Assembly: GCF_012489685.1 (NCBI RefSeq)
Contig: NC_080043.1
Location: 10,837,223-10,901,222 of the forward strand
Reading direction: 5' to 3'
Length of the DNA: 64,000 bases
Source: Lotus japonicus
Taxonomy: Eukaryota > Streptophyta > Magnoliopsida > Fabales > Fabaceae
A program made the position numbers and the translations under genes. The notes under the pieces are model-generated. The model was not told the DNA's origin. It searched no databases and was given only the letters and a program-made list of their open reading frames with translations. Shown one piece after another: positions 1-12,000 of this stretch. Every line of letters begins with the position of its first letter. The first letter of the stretch is position 1.

Positions 1-732
1 AGGATTTTATGACTTTTTATTGTGATATGCTAGATTTTTGTAGTTTTTATCTATCTTTATTTATTATCTTTTTAAATTTTAGATTTGATTAGGATTTAGG
101 TTGTTTATTTCTTAATTTTATCTTAATTTATCTTAAAATCCTTAATTAAATAAAAATCCGAAAAATTCAATAAAAATAACATAAAATTTAACTAATACTC
201 TAAACATAAATTTTTTCTTCACCTAAAATTTATTTCCATAACAAATATTGAAACCGATTTTTTAAAGGTAATTTTGAATCTGATAAACTTTTTAATAAAA
301 TTTTAAAATTTTAAAAGATTTGCCTTAATTATTTAAGATTTACCCAGATTACTCATTACTAATACTGCATCAGTCATCTCCTGCCCTATATACCTCTACT
401 GTGAACCGGTTGACATGGAGGAAACATTAGGAAGATCACTCGAGTATGCAACTTGCTTCATGTGGTGCTGATAATTGTGTAATGTGATAATTGTGTAAGT
501 GTTTGACATAAATGTTGTTGAGTAATTAGATTATTTTCCTCATCCTCTTTTGATATATTTGTTCCAATGTCCCTTATCTGAATTTTGCAATTGAAACTAA
601 TTCATCTTATGCCCTGAGTTTTTTATTCGAAAAGAAGGAGCTTGCGGTGTCTTCCTGTTTGAGTCAAATCTTTATCTCGCGTTTCAAGGTATTCAGTTCT
701 CTACTCTTTCTCTTCTTGCTTTGGATTATCAA
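1..732. repeat. AT-rich left flank with a dispersed repeat
   Basis: This stretch has no credible coding sequence. Roughly bases 120-460 match two copies further right: the block beginning ctaaaattta at 233 recurs at 26391 and 26693, and the tail (about 350-460, ending in cactcgagtatgcaacttg) recurs at 26800-26908. The matches diverge beyond cttg. The family is not recognised; it lies beside Helitron remnants at the second site and may belong to one. Element A is inserted at 733. Confidence 0.6.
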
Positions 733-1052
733 TGGACTGGGCGAGACCACAGGGACCCTCGCCCAGGATGCTCACACTTAAGCACGGGATAGACCCAGGT
801 CTTTTGGGCCTCGCACCCCGAGGCCCAACTGGCCCTTAGGACTGACTAAAGGCGCGAAGGCCCAACTCATCCCCTATAAATAGGGGGAGGTACCAATTGT
901 AAGAGACTCTTAACTCATTTGGCAATAACAATATTGAGATTCAGTTATATTTTTTCTCTCTAAACGGTTAGGAGCTCATCTCTCTAAGATTTCCGATCAC
1001 ACTCCACACACTCTAGGCACCATGCCTTGATTCTATGTTATTGACCGGAACA
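733..1052 (+). repeat. 5' LTR of element A
   Basis: TG...CA boundaries. A TATA box (TATAAATA, 875-882) lies centrally, so transcription should begin near 905-915 and run rightwards. It matches 22644-22963 over its full length with about nine differences. Confidence 0.92.
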
Positions 1053-1072
1053 TTGGCGCTGTTTGTGGGGAT
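1053..1072 (+). other. Primer-binding site of element A
   Basis: TTGGCGCTGTTTGTGGGGAT directly abuts the 5' LTR. The TGGCGC start is usual for tRNA-primed plant Ty3 elements. It resembles the site of element B (TTGGCGCCGTCTGTGGGGAC) with four differences, so the two may share a primer tRNA. The tRNA was not determined. Confidence 0.75.
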
Positions 1073-1184
1073 CGGTAAATTTGATTCCCGGACTACGTGG
1101 ATCGTGATTTGAAGGAGAAATTCTCTAGTTTTCTATGAGACATTTCGTTAGTTCTTGAGTTTTGGTAAACGTTCGTAGGTGCCG

Positions 1185-3729
1185 ATGGAAACACGTCGCA
1201 GACGCCGGGAAGAAGACCCCGCGCGACGGCGCACTTCGCCACCGCGTCGCGTTCAGGGCCGTCCGCGCCGACAGACGATTCACCGCGAGGAAGCAACTCC
1301 AGTAACTCTTCCAGCTCCGCCTTCGCCTCCTCCATCTCCAACACCTCCGCTGCCTTCACCGCCAACGTCACCGGAACAAAGAAGGTCGCTAGAACAGTCA
1401 CCTGTGGACTCAGGAGGAGAGACGCAGGCACCTCAAGCTCCGATCTCTGGCCAAGATTGGAGACGCTTGATCAGCAGCATCAATGAGATAAGGAAACAGA
1501 ACGACTATCTTCAGGAGCAGCTAGAGTATTATCGTTACGAGCAGCAGGACGAAGGAGAGCGCGACGCAGAGACTGTGGCTGAATTTGAGCCATTTTCAGC
1601 AGCGGTAAGGGAGGTGGCCAAACCAGATAATATGAAGAATATACTCCTTGAAACATACAGTGGAAAAGCATATCCAAAGGAACACCTACTGTATTTCAAT
1701 ACAAAGATGGTGATTAGCGCCGCTTCCGATGCAGTCAAGTGCAGAATGTTTCCAGGAACTTTCAAAGGAACAGCAATGGCGTGGTTCACAACTCTCCCGC
1801 GATGATCCATCACCAACTTCCGAGATTTTTCGTCCAAATTCCTCGTCCAGTTCTCGGCGAGCAAGACTAAGCAAGTGACGATCGAGGACTTGTACAACGT
1901 GCGACAGTCTGCAGGGGAGACTCTGAAACAATACGTGAAACGATTCAGTGCTGCGTTGGTAAAGATTGAGGAATCGGAGCCGAATGCCTGTGCCTGGGCC
2001 TTCAAAAATGGTCTACAACCTGGAAAGCTAAACAGCAAACTGAGTCGTAAGCCGGCCAAATCAATGGCGAAGGTACGCGCGCGGGCGAACACGTACATTC
2101 TTGACGAGGAGGACGACGCTTTCAAGCGAAGAAGGGCGAAGGTGGAAAATGATGGTGATCAGGGGGACGCATCGCCAGAAGATAAAGCAAGCAAGGAAAA
2201 GCTTGAAGGGAGTAAAGGGCGAGACAGGAAAGTCCGGGCAGTGGAGAAGACGAAGAGAGACCCTTTGTATCCGAGGAGGGACAATGCTGAGCGTCGCCGA
2301 CCCTGGCACCAGGCTGACTCTCGCCGGCGTGGAGAGTCGGGAAAGAGTCTGAGTGCTCATCTAACGGAGTTGCTCCATGAGGTCAAGGCGACCCATGTCG
2401 TTGAAGAGGGCGAAAGGGAAGCAGACCCGCCGCGACCAAAATCAGATAAGACTAAGTGGTGAGAGTATCATCGATCAGCAGGACATGATACAGGGGATTG
2501 TTTTACTTTAAAGAATGAGATAGAAAAGCTCATCAGAGCAGGGCGAGCGCAACTAAATGACCGCAATGAGCGTTGGAATGGCGAGCGACAACAGGGAAAT
2601 ATGTATAGGAACTCTCGCCAGCAGGATGATCGCCGACAGGAGGATCGCCGCCGCACGCCGAGTGCAGAAAAGAAGGAAACACTTGCTACCAAGAAAAAGA
2701 ACGTAGAAGAAACATTTAATAAAGATCTCGACCCGCCGGTGGGCACAATTAATACAATTGCAGGTGGTTTCGGCAGAGGAGGAGATACAGCTTCGGCGAG
2801 AAGAAGACATGTCAGGGCAGTAACCTCGGTGCAACAATACCAAGCTCCTTTCGGTTTCCAGCATCCGGATATAGTAATCTCCTCAGCGGATTTTGAGGGA
2901 GTCAAAATGCATAAAGATGATCTGGTGGTCGTTATGGTTCGAATCAACAGCTTTAATGTTCGTCGGGTGCTTTTGGATCAAGGTAGCTCCGCCGATATCA
3001 TCTACGGGGATGCGTTTGATAAGCTGGGTTTAACCGATAAGGATTTGATGCCCTATACAGGAATGCTAGTTGGGTTCTCGGGTGAGCAGGTATGGGTGCG
3101 AGGTTATATAGATCTAGACACCGTTTTCGGAGTAGAGGACAACGCCAAGCTCCTTCGTGTAAGGTACCTGGTGATACAAGTTGTAGCCTCGTACAACATT
3201 ATCATTGGAAGGAATACCTTAAACCGTTTGTGCGCCGTCATTTCAACCGCCCATCTTGCAGTAAAGTACCCGCTGCTTTGTGGGAAGGTGCGGAAAATTG
3301 TGGTTGATCAAAGAAGGGCGAGGGAATGCAACAATAATTGTCTCAGCATGTACGGGAAAAAAGGAGCAGGCGAGGGACACCGGTGTCACGAAATTGAGAT
3401 CCAACAGGAAGGTCAGAGCGATCAGAGTAGGTCAAGGGTTGAGACGCGGAAGATAGACCATGGGAGGGCGAAAAGGCAGAGGAATAACCAAAGGCGAGTT
3501 GAAGAAGAAGTCGGGAAGACGGAATGGGACGGACCGTTCACAGACATTACAGCGGAAGAACGCTGGGCAGGCATCATGGATGACCTAGAAAGGTATAAGT
3601 TCAATAGGGGGTGTTGGCGATTGAGCCTAGGCTCACCCTTGAGCAAGAAAGACGGTTGGAAAAGCTGGTAGAGGCCAATTTTGACCTCTTCAGCTGGAGT
3701 CCGAAGGATGCTACACTTTGGAACTTTCC
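1185..3729 (+). pseudogene. Gag-protease of element A, broken
   Basis: Starts at ATG 1185 (METRRRR, as in element B) 132 bp after the LTR. One frame runs to about 3610 but is interrupted by TGA at 1803 and TGA at 2460. Element B reads Gly and Cys at those positions, so both are nonsense mutations. The second destroys the first Cys of the zinc-knuckle-like motif. Order: Arg/Pro-rich leader, retrotransposon gag domain (about 1590-2110), acidic and basic linker, knuckle remnant (about 2458-2505), and aspartic protease with LDQGSSADIIYG near 2970-3005. A frameshift near 3610-3620 moves the continuation (TLEQERRLEKL, then DLFSWSPKD, corresponding to the start of the RT region in B) to another frame, which runs to the insertion at 3730. 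It cannot give a full product. Confidence 0.88.
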
Positions 3730-4565
3730 TGTAACACCCCGATTTCGGTGGCATCACTTTAGTAACCAAAAGTAAACTTAATGCGGAAAAACGTAAATAT
3801 TTTTTTTTCGATAATAACTAAGACAAGACTGAATTAAATGAAATTCTAATGCGAAAGATAACTGAACTAATATACAATATATATTACAGCCCCCGCTGTA
3901 AGTAGCTAACCACGTCACGAGTATCCTCCAGTGACGGAAAGTAGTAGAAAGTAGTGCCCGTAGGCAAAAGGTACAATCCAAAAGAAAGGTCAAGTGTCTG
4001 CAACACTGTCCCTCAAAATAAGAATAGGTCAGCCCAAACGGCCTAAAACAGGACCTCCTAAGTCCAACCAACTCTCTGTGATTCCCGTAAAGAAACCACA
4101 CAAAAAGCTATAGGTGGGAAACTACCCTGTTCCCAAAGAAACAAATGATGTTCAGAGCTAAGACTCTACTCCTACACTAATCCCATCTCGAGGAGCTCAC
4201 ACCAGCACTAAAACCTACATGCTAGCATGATCGTCGTCCGAATCTGAATTCAGAACGACCTAGTCTATGTACACCATCCGTCCTCCTCTCGCAACCGCGA
4301 TACGCTCCAGTTCCCGCATCTCAACCCTAGCTCCTCCCGAAGGATGAACCATCATGAATCAGCCCGCCAAAGACATCTGACAAAGGGCGTTTGTTCGCCA
4401 AAGCACACACAGAAGACGCGAGGGTCAACTCCAAAGAATTATATAAATAATACCACCAATAGATACCGATAAAAGATTAGCCACTTAGGCTTATAACTAG
4501 GGATAACATCCTAGGGTTGCATTATTCCACAAAGAATATAACGACTGTAAATCACAGTTAACATG

Positions 4566-4845
4566 TGTTCTGGGAATGAACATTGAGGAAAGGTATAGTA
4601 CCTAAGGGTAGAGAGATTGTGCTAGAGAGAGAGAGTAAGAGAGAGAATGCTGAATTTTATGTGTCACTTCATCGAATGAGCAAAAAAGTCCCTTACAATT
4701 GATAACTACCTCCTATTTATAGAGCTTGGGTACTACTTATTGGGCCAATTGGGCCTCCGAGATCAAGGCCCATCTGAAGGCCAGGGCCCCGCCTCAGGGC
4801 GGGATACATGCTGGGCGTTGCCCCTCTAGGGGCTCGCCCAGTCCA
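4566..4845 (-). repeat. 3' LTR of element B
   Basis: On the - strand it runs TGGACTGGGCGAG ... CCCAGAACA. The TATA box (CTATAAATAGG) lies at 4712-4722. It matches 14633-14912 with no difference noticed. Just outside its U3 start (4849-4868) is a 20-base block that is identical in element A. Confidence 0.93.
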
Positions 4846-5300
4846 CTAGTCCACAAGACACCGAGCTCGAGGTACGAGAGCTAAGGGTGTCTTTTAAATG
4901 CTGTTACATGTCTTATTGTACACCGGAATCTACACTGCCAACACGGCTTGAGAAAAGAGAAGTTAACTATATCGCCAACATGGCGTGAGCAAAAGGAAAC
5001 TAGCATTTTCAGTTACCCAGTCCACTGACTTGACGAGCAAACCAAGCTGGCAAGTCCACAAGTCCGCAAGCGGCGAGAACGACTACTTTGTATTGGTGAT
5101 AAGTTGGAGCAGGTGTATGATCATCGCCGGCGGGAAAGGTGGCAGGCATGGGTCATGTGCCGATCATTCAATCATTGACTGGCGGTGACCCCGGCGAGCG
5201 ACTGAACCTCGTTGTTGGTGTCAAACGTCAGGCGATGGCGTTTGAACCTTATAGTGGCGAGGCTTTTCGCGCTTTCCCTTATTTTAAAACCCTTTCAAAT
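4846..5300. other. Noncoding strip between the 3' LTR of B and the antisense-gene promoter
   Basis: Contains the conserved pre-LTR block (4849-4868) and otherwise no supported gene. The reading frame of the antisense ORF is open leftwards to 5139, but its N-terminal part is not conserved-looking and lies upstream of the TATA box, so it is probably untranslated. Confidence 0.5.
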
Positions 5301-5312
5301 TTCTATCTGCCT

Positions 5313-5517
5313 CACGTGGCTGCCCCACGTGATGTGTTGGTTACATCAATTTCCCTCTTTCTCCGGAACCGTCACTTCACCTTTCATAACCGTCCCATCG
5401 TGCGCAGTAACTCCCCTTTGCACGCGACCCACCTCCCCAAAACCATCATGACTTCCAACCTTCCACACGCGTCCAACACGCGTCACCCTTCCAGCTTCTC
5501 CCCTTCTCCTATAAAAA
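5313..5517 (+). promoter_or_regulatory. Putative promoter of the antisense ORF in element B
   Basis: Two G-box cores (CACGTG) lie about 15 bp apart at roughly 5313-5333, in the context ctCACGTGgc...cCACGTGatg. A TATA-like CCTATAAAAACCC lies at 5509-5517, about 220 bp before the start codon at 5733. This spacing fits an independent RNA polymerase II promoter reading rightwards, opposite to the LTR-driven transcript. G-boxes are known bZIP/bHLH sites; activity here is inferred. Confidence 0.55.
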
Positions 5518-5732
5518 CCCTTCTTCCCCACTGTCATCCCTTTCCGAGACCCCTCTTCACTTCCCTAATCGCTTACCAAACTCCTTCTGCCCACTTCCGC
5601 TCCGGAGCCGTCGCTTATCACCCTTTCCGCTACCCACTCTTCACATCCTACTCCGGTGAGTCCCACTGTCCTTATCTTTACATCGCACACATACTGATCT
5701 TTTCCTCTCTTTCACTTCACTGTCTTCTAAAA

Positions 5733-8278
5733 ATGGCTTCAAACCCTACCTCCCCTAATCACTCTTCTTCCTCCTCCGAAAGCGACCCTGACTCCACCGC
5801 TGCCGGCGGCCTCCGTTTAGAGGTTCCGGAGATCCCGGCTCACCGACTAAAAACCTACGCCACTCTGCCCCTTCCAGTCCAAGTAGCCCCCAAACACGAG
5901 GCTATAGATCAACCTTCCATCTTCCAAGATAGCGATCCCATTGTGCAATTCGTGAACTCCCTGGGTGGTTTGTCCAATGACGATGAGTTTAACGCCAAAC
6001 TCAGGATCTGGGTTTGCAGTCCCGGGGATCGCCCCTGGCTTCACAAGCCAGACGGCGACGTAAAGAGATCCCATTTTTTCTTTGCGTACGAATACATGTT
6101 TAGCGAGCTTGGAATCAGGCTTCCTTTCTCGCCCTTTGTCCAAACCGTCCTCCGCGACATCAACGCGGCTCCCTGTCAACTCCACCCTAACGCCTGGGCC
6201 TTCATTCGATGTTTTGAAATCCTAAGCGCCGCTGTCGGCATCGCCCCATCCCCCACCAGTTTCTTCTACCTTTACGACGTCGACCCCAAGTCCATCAAAA
6301 ACAAAGGATGGATTTCCTTGAAGGCCCGAGCCGGCCGGAAGTGTTTACATCCCCACAAAAGTAACGCGAAGTCCTCCTTCGCACGAAAGTACTTCCGTGT
6401 GGCGGTTCATCCCGCCTACCCAGAGGCATTCACCCTCAGAGACGGGACCGCCCTCTTTCCTCTTTACTGGACAGAGAAGCCCAACGGGATCACCGATCCT
6501 TCAGAGGATTCCTTGTCCGCCAACGATAAAGCCTTTCTTAATCTCCTTGCCCCACTTCCCATCCTTGACTGCACAACAGTCCTTGAGGGCGCTGACCTCT
6601 CAAGAACTCCCAAATACTTAGGTTGCCCATAGCTCACTTTTATTATTGACATTTCCTTTCTCGACTCCTATGTTATCACTGATCGTTTTTTTTTATTGTT
6701 ACAGAAGATATGAATTTCACGAACGCCGAGCTCCTGAAGGCCCGCGAGAGGAGAATGGCTCGCTTTTCCCCCAAATTCAACACTGAGGGCGACGCGAAAA
6801 AACGGGGCGGTGCTGAGAACCAAGCCGAGAGCACCAAAGCTCCCAAGAGGAGAAGATTGACCAAAGCCTCCTCCGACGCCGGCACATCCAACCCTGGCGC
6901 TCAGCCCACCACTGCTGCTGCGCCTAAAGGCAAAAATGTCGCTGAAGCCTCTGTCGCCGCAGCTACCGAGCCAACCGCCGTACCAGCTTCTTCTCCTGCC
7001 TCCGCCGGTGCGACCGCTGCTGTTGCCGCCGAGTCCTCTATTGGCGCCACAGCTGCCTCCGCCGGCGTTATCGCCACAAAAGCTGCTGCGTCTTCCGACA
7101 CTCCTATTGGAGATAAGGAAAAAGAAAATGAAACCCCAAAGTCTCCCCCTCGCCAAGATGCGCCTCCTAGCCCGCCCTCAACACATGATGCGGGCTCCAT
7201 GCCTTCCCCGCCTCATCAAGGGGAAAAATCCTGTCCTGGCGCTGCCACTACCTCTGAAGCAGCTCAAATTGAACAAGCCCCTGCTCCCGAGGTCGGTTCT
7301 TCAAGCTATTATAATATGCTCCCCAACGCCATTGAACCCTCAGAATTCTTACTTGCTGGTCTCAACCGTGACGTTATAGAAAAAGAAGTTTTGAGTCAGG
7401 GCCTGAATGTCACCAAGGAGGAGACTCTTGCTTGCCTTCTACGCGCTGGGTGCATCTTTGCTCACACGTTTGAGAAGTTCAATGCCGCCAACGTTGAAGC
7501 TGAGCGGTTGAAGGCCGAAAGTGCTAAGCATCAAGAAGCCGCCGCTGCTTGGGAAAAGCGTTTCGACAAACTGGCGACGCAGGCAGGAAAAGACAAAGTC
7601 TATGCCGACAAGATGATTGGCACGGCGGGGATTAAAATCGGCGAGCTGGAGGATCAGCTGGCGCTGATGAAGGAAGAAGCAGATGAGCTTGATGCAAGCC
7701 TTCAAGCTTGCAAGAAGGAAAAAGAGCAAGCTGAGAAAGACTTGATCGCCTGAGGCGAGGCGCTGATTGCTAAGGAGTCAGAGCTTGCCATACTGTGCGC
7801 TGAGCTGGAGTTAGTGAAAAAGGCGTTGGCGGAGCAAGAGAAAAAGTCTGCGGAGTCCTTGGCCTTGGCGAAATCTGACATGGAGGCGGTGATGCAGGCT
7901 ACGTCCGAGGAGATCAAGAAAGCGACCGAAACTCATGCCGAGTCCCTCGCCACGAAAGATGCTGAGATTGCTTCCCAACTAGCAAAGATCAAAAGTCTAG
8001 AGGACGAGCTGGCGACGGAGAAGGCCAAAGCCATTGAGGCGAGGGAACAAGCCGCTGACATCGCCCTTGACAACCGCGAGCGCGGTTTCTACCTCGCCAA
8101 AGATCAGGCCCAACATTTGTACCCGAACTTTGACTTTAGCGCCATGGGAGTAATGAAAGAGATAACCGCCGCAGGACTGGTTGGTCCCGACGATCCTCCC
8201 CTGATTGACCAAAACCTTTGGACAGCGACTGAAGAAGAAGAGGAAGAAGAAGAACAGGAGAAAGAAAACAATGAATAA
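5733..8278 (+). CDS. Antisense ORF of element B (Tat aORF, 'putative gypsy-type transposon' domain), one intron, one in-frame stop
   Basis: ATG at 5733 in a good context (aaaATGGCT) begins MASNPTSPNHSS. Exon 1 (5733-6621) carries a Ser-rich N-terminus and a domain including LPFSPFVQTVLRDINAAPCQ and NAWAFIRCFEIL. I recognise this as the family annotated 'putative gypsy type transposon', found in Tat-lineage antisense ORFs. An 83-bp phase-1 intron (6622-6704) joins it in frame to exon 2 (6705-8278). Exon 2 has an Ala/Pro/Ser-rich linker, a long Lys/Glu-rich coiled coil and an acidic C-terminus (EEEEEEEEQ). The full length would be 820 codons, but TGA at 7751-7753 (codon 646) cuts the coiled coil. 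The frame resumes unchanged after the stop. Molecular function is unknown in the family. It lies convergent to pol, with about 790 bp between the stops. Confidence 0.82.
6622..6704 (+). other. Intron of the antisense ORF
   Basis: Donor TTAG|GTTGCC and acceptor TGTTACAG|AAGATATG, with a T-rich tract before the acceptor. Removal creates codon G|AA and links the frame ending ...TPKYL to EDMNFTNAEL. The homologous protein of element A runs SLLEGFNFTEAS without a break at this point, which supports the splice independently. The intron contains an in-frame stop (CCATAG), so unspliced RNA would give a truncated product. Confidence 0.85.
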
Positions 8279-9071
8279 TGTAATTTTTAACATTACTTTT
8301 ATCTTTTACTGTCACCTTGTAGTGTACTTTTCCGCCATTCGTCTATGTTTAAGCAACCCTTCGCCATAGCTTTTTATATCGCCGTTGGATATTTTGTAAG
8401 TCATATTGGAATGCTTTCGCCGTACACTACTCGCCTTCCCTCCTATTCATTTGCCGACCTTATATCTTGCGCTATTTTTCACGCGTCATATGATTGAATT
8501 ACGCCTAACGATTTCGTGCCTTAATTTTAACTAGGACTTGTTGCTTGGTATTCCACCACCAAGACTTTAGACGTTTTTTCCCTAATAGGAAGAAACGGCC
8601 TCCATTCTCGAGGACTTCGCCCGGGGCTTTGCCCGCTCGGGGCTTACAATGCTTGGATCCCAATGGCCATTTGGGGGTCCCAAGACTTTTGCCTAGTTAA
8701 CGGCGCTCGTTGTATTCTGGCGAGACTTACCCAGCACATCGTTTACGGGACCGGCGATCACGTCAGACTTTCCGGAGGGTGATTCCCAGGCGTCAAAGGC
8801 CATTTGTGGAATCGCCACAACCTTCAGGGTTCCAGCAAGCCCCTTTGGGGATCAAGCTTGTCCCACTTAGTGATCGCCGTAATTCTTTATGTCGATCGGC
8901 AATTCCGATCGTCAGGGAATTCCTGGAATTTTTTTGACACGAATTTCGTGAATTTTCGTTTTATTTTATTGATTTGTCGTTGCAGTACATTGGAGAATTT
9001 GAGAACACTTCGGAAAATCTTAAAGATATCTGGCTCCGGCGATTCCGCCTTGTTCACTTTCTCGCCTGCGA
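8279..9071. other. Spacer between convergent antisense ORF and pol in element B
   Basis: No coding signal was seen. It should contain the 3' UTRs of both the + strand antisense transcript and the - strand gag-pol. GC-rich imperfect repeats of the cttcgcccggggctttgcc type lie at about 8615-8650. Confidence 0.5.
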
Positions 9072-12000
9072 TCAACTATAAAAGTAGCGCAAGCTCAAAC
9101 CATTGAACGATCGAGGTAACCGCCTCCCATCAAGCTCCTCTAAGTGATAGGCCCCATTACCAAGAACTTTAATAATGCGGTAGGGCCCTTCCCAGTTGGG
9201 AGTAAGCTTGTTCCCCGGGGCTCCCGATCGCCACTTGAGGACCAGGTCGCCAACCTGCATATCTCGGACGCGAACCCTGCTGTTGAACTTTGCCGCCACG
9301 CGCTGCTTCATCGCTGTTTCCCGAATGTGCGCCTCGTCGCGCGTTTCCGACAAAAGATCCAGCTCCACCGCCATGTTGGCCTGATTTTCCTCTTCAAAAC
9401 CTGGTCGAGTCCGCCATGTAAAGTTGTCAATCTCCACCGGCAACATTGCATCTACCCCGTAGGTCATTCTAAAGGGGGTTTCCCTTGTAGTAGATTGCTC
9501 GGTGGTGTTGTACGACCACAGCACCGCCGGAAGTTCATCCAACCAAGCTCCCTTAGCCTCCGCGAGTCGTCGTCTTAGTCCTCGTAAGATTACCCTGTTT
9601 GCAGATTCCACCTGCCCGTTCGTCTGCGGATGCTCAACAGAGGCGAACCTCATCTGTATGCCCATTTCCTTGCAGAACTCCCTTGTTTGACAGCTTGAAA
9701 ACTGGGTCCCATTGTCAGATACGATCGCCCTTGGGATCCCGAACCTGCAAACAATACGCTTCCAGTAGAAATTGACTATCTTTGCAGAAGTAATCTTGGC
9801 CAAGGGTTCCGCCTCAATCCATTTAGTGAAGTAGTCCACCGCCACCAATATAAACTTCATTTGTGCCCTGGCGGTCGGGAAAGGTCCTACTAAGTCCACA
9901 CCCCACATGGCGAAAGGCCACGGGGCGCTCATCGTTACCAACTCTTTTGGCGGTGCCTTAGACAAATCCGCGAACACTTGACACTCCTTGCACTGCTTCA
10001 CGAAGTCCATACAATCTTTCCTGAGGGTGGGCCAGTAAAAACCCGCCCTCAACACTTTGCAAGCCAAAGACCTTCCCCCGATGTGGCTCGCGCACACTCC
10101 TTCATGTACTTCAGACATTATCGCTTCGTACTTCTCTGGCGGTACACATTTCAACAATGGCGTCGAGAAACCACGGCGATACAAGTGTCCGTCAATGAGA
10201 GTATAGTGACTCGCCTCCCGCTGCTGCTCCTTCGTGCATTGCTCCACTTCTGCCGAGTCCCCCGCCAAGATAGATATTATGGGATCCATCCATGTTCTCC
10301 CTCTGTTCACGCAGGCCATGAGCTCGCCTTCGATGCTTGGGTACCCCAGCGTTTCCTGAATCACACTTTTGTTATTGCCGGGCTTCCGCGTGCTTGCCAG
10401 TTTGGCTAGCGCGTCCGCCCGCTGATTTTCTGCCCGAGGAACGTACTCCACCACGACCTCTTGAAAGAGTGTCATCAAATACCGTACCCGCTCAAGGTAC
10501 TTGATCAGATTAGGATCTTTGACCTGGAAAGTTCCCTTCACTTGATTCTCCACCAATTATGAGTCCGTTCTTATCAACAAACTCCTGATCTTCACTTCCC
10601 GCGCCAACTTCAATCCGGCGATGAGAGCTTCATATTCTGCTTGGTTGTTCGTTGCTTTGAACTCGAACTTCAGAGACTGCTCCAACACTAGTTCCCCCGG
10701 CCCTTCTAACGTTACTCCCGCGCCGCTGCCACTACTATTGGAGGATCCATCCACGAAGAGAGTCCACTGAGTGTCCACTCTTTCAAACCGATCTGGAGTC
10801 AACTCGACCACAAAGTCAGCTAGTGATTGCGCACCAACCGTGCCCCGCTTATCGTATTGCAAACCATACTCTGACAATTCAACCGACCAGGCGACCAATC
10901 TACCTGATAAATCCGGTTTTTGTAATACTTGTCTCAAGGGAAAATCCGTCCGCACCTTTACGGGAAAACTCTGAAAATAAGGTCTCAACCGCCGGGCGGT
11001 GACGAGGACCGCCAGCGCCGCCTTCTCAATTTTCTGATATCTGACCTCCGCGCCCTGGAGTGTGTGACTAACAAAATAAACAATTCGATGCTCGCCATCT
11101 ATCTCCTGCAACATCACAGAACTCAGAGCACTATCGCTCACAGCAAAATACAAATGCAGCGGGTGTCCCGGCATTGGTTTCGACAAGATTGGCGGTGACG
11201 ATAGGAGTTCCTTGAGGCGAACAAAAGCTTCCTCACACTCCGCCTCTCCACTCGAATGCGACATTCTTACGAAGACACTTGAAAAAAGGAAAAGATCTGT
11301 CACCAGACTTGGGAAGAAAACGAGATAAAGCTGCTATTCGCCCCGTCAAACGTTGGACCTCTTTCACATTGGAAGGGCTTTTCATCTGCTGAATCGCCTT
11401 GCATTTTTCTGGGTTTATCTCGATTCCTCGGGATGTGATCATGAATCCCAAAAACTTGCCCCCCTGAACACCAAAAGAGCACTTCTCCGGATTGAGGCGC
11501 ATACTGTGCTTCCTTATTTCGCCAAATGCTTCCTCCAGATCTTGATGATGGTCTAAACCTCGTACTGATTTAACAATCATGTCATCAACGTAAACCTCCA
11601 TGTTTCTTCCCACCTGCCCAGCAAAAACCCTATCCATCAATCTTTGGTAGGTAGCCCCAGCGTTCTTTAGTCCAAACGGCATGGTGCGATAGCAATAATT
11701 GACTCTGGCAGTCATAAAAGCCGTTTTGTCCTCGTCTGCCGGGTGCATGCGGATTTGATGATAGCCAGAGTAAGCATCCATCAAGCTAAGCAGTTCGTTG
11801 CCCGAGGCACCATCAACAAGGCTATCGATGCTGGGAAGGGGATACGAATCTTTTGGACATGCTTTGTTTAAGTCTGTGTAATCTACACACATTCGCCATT
11901 TCCCGTTCGCCTTCTTCACCATTACGACGTTCGCCAACCACGTCGGATACTTCACTTCCCTGATGAACTCTGCCGCCAGCAACTTGTCGACCTCCTGTTG

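Noticed and set aside
1535..2125. 196-codon ORF on the - strand opposite gag of element A
   Set aside because: It is a shadow of the gag frame with no recognisable domain. The known antisense ORF of this family lies between pol and the 3' LTR, not here.
5139..5732. N-terminal 198-codon extension of the antisense ORF
   Set aside because: It is open by frame only. It starts upstream of the TATA box and G-boxes, and its composition is not protein-like compared with the sequence after ATG 5733.
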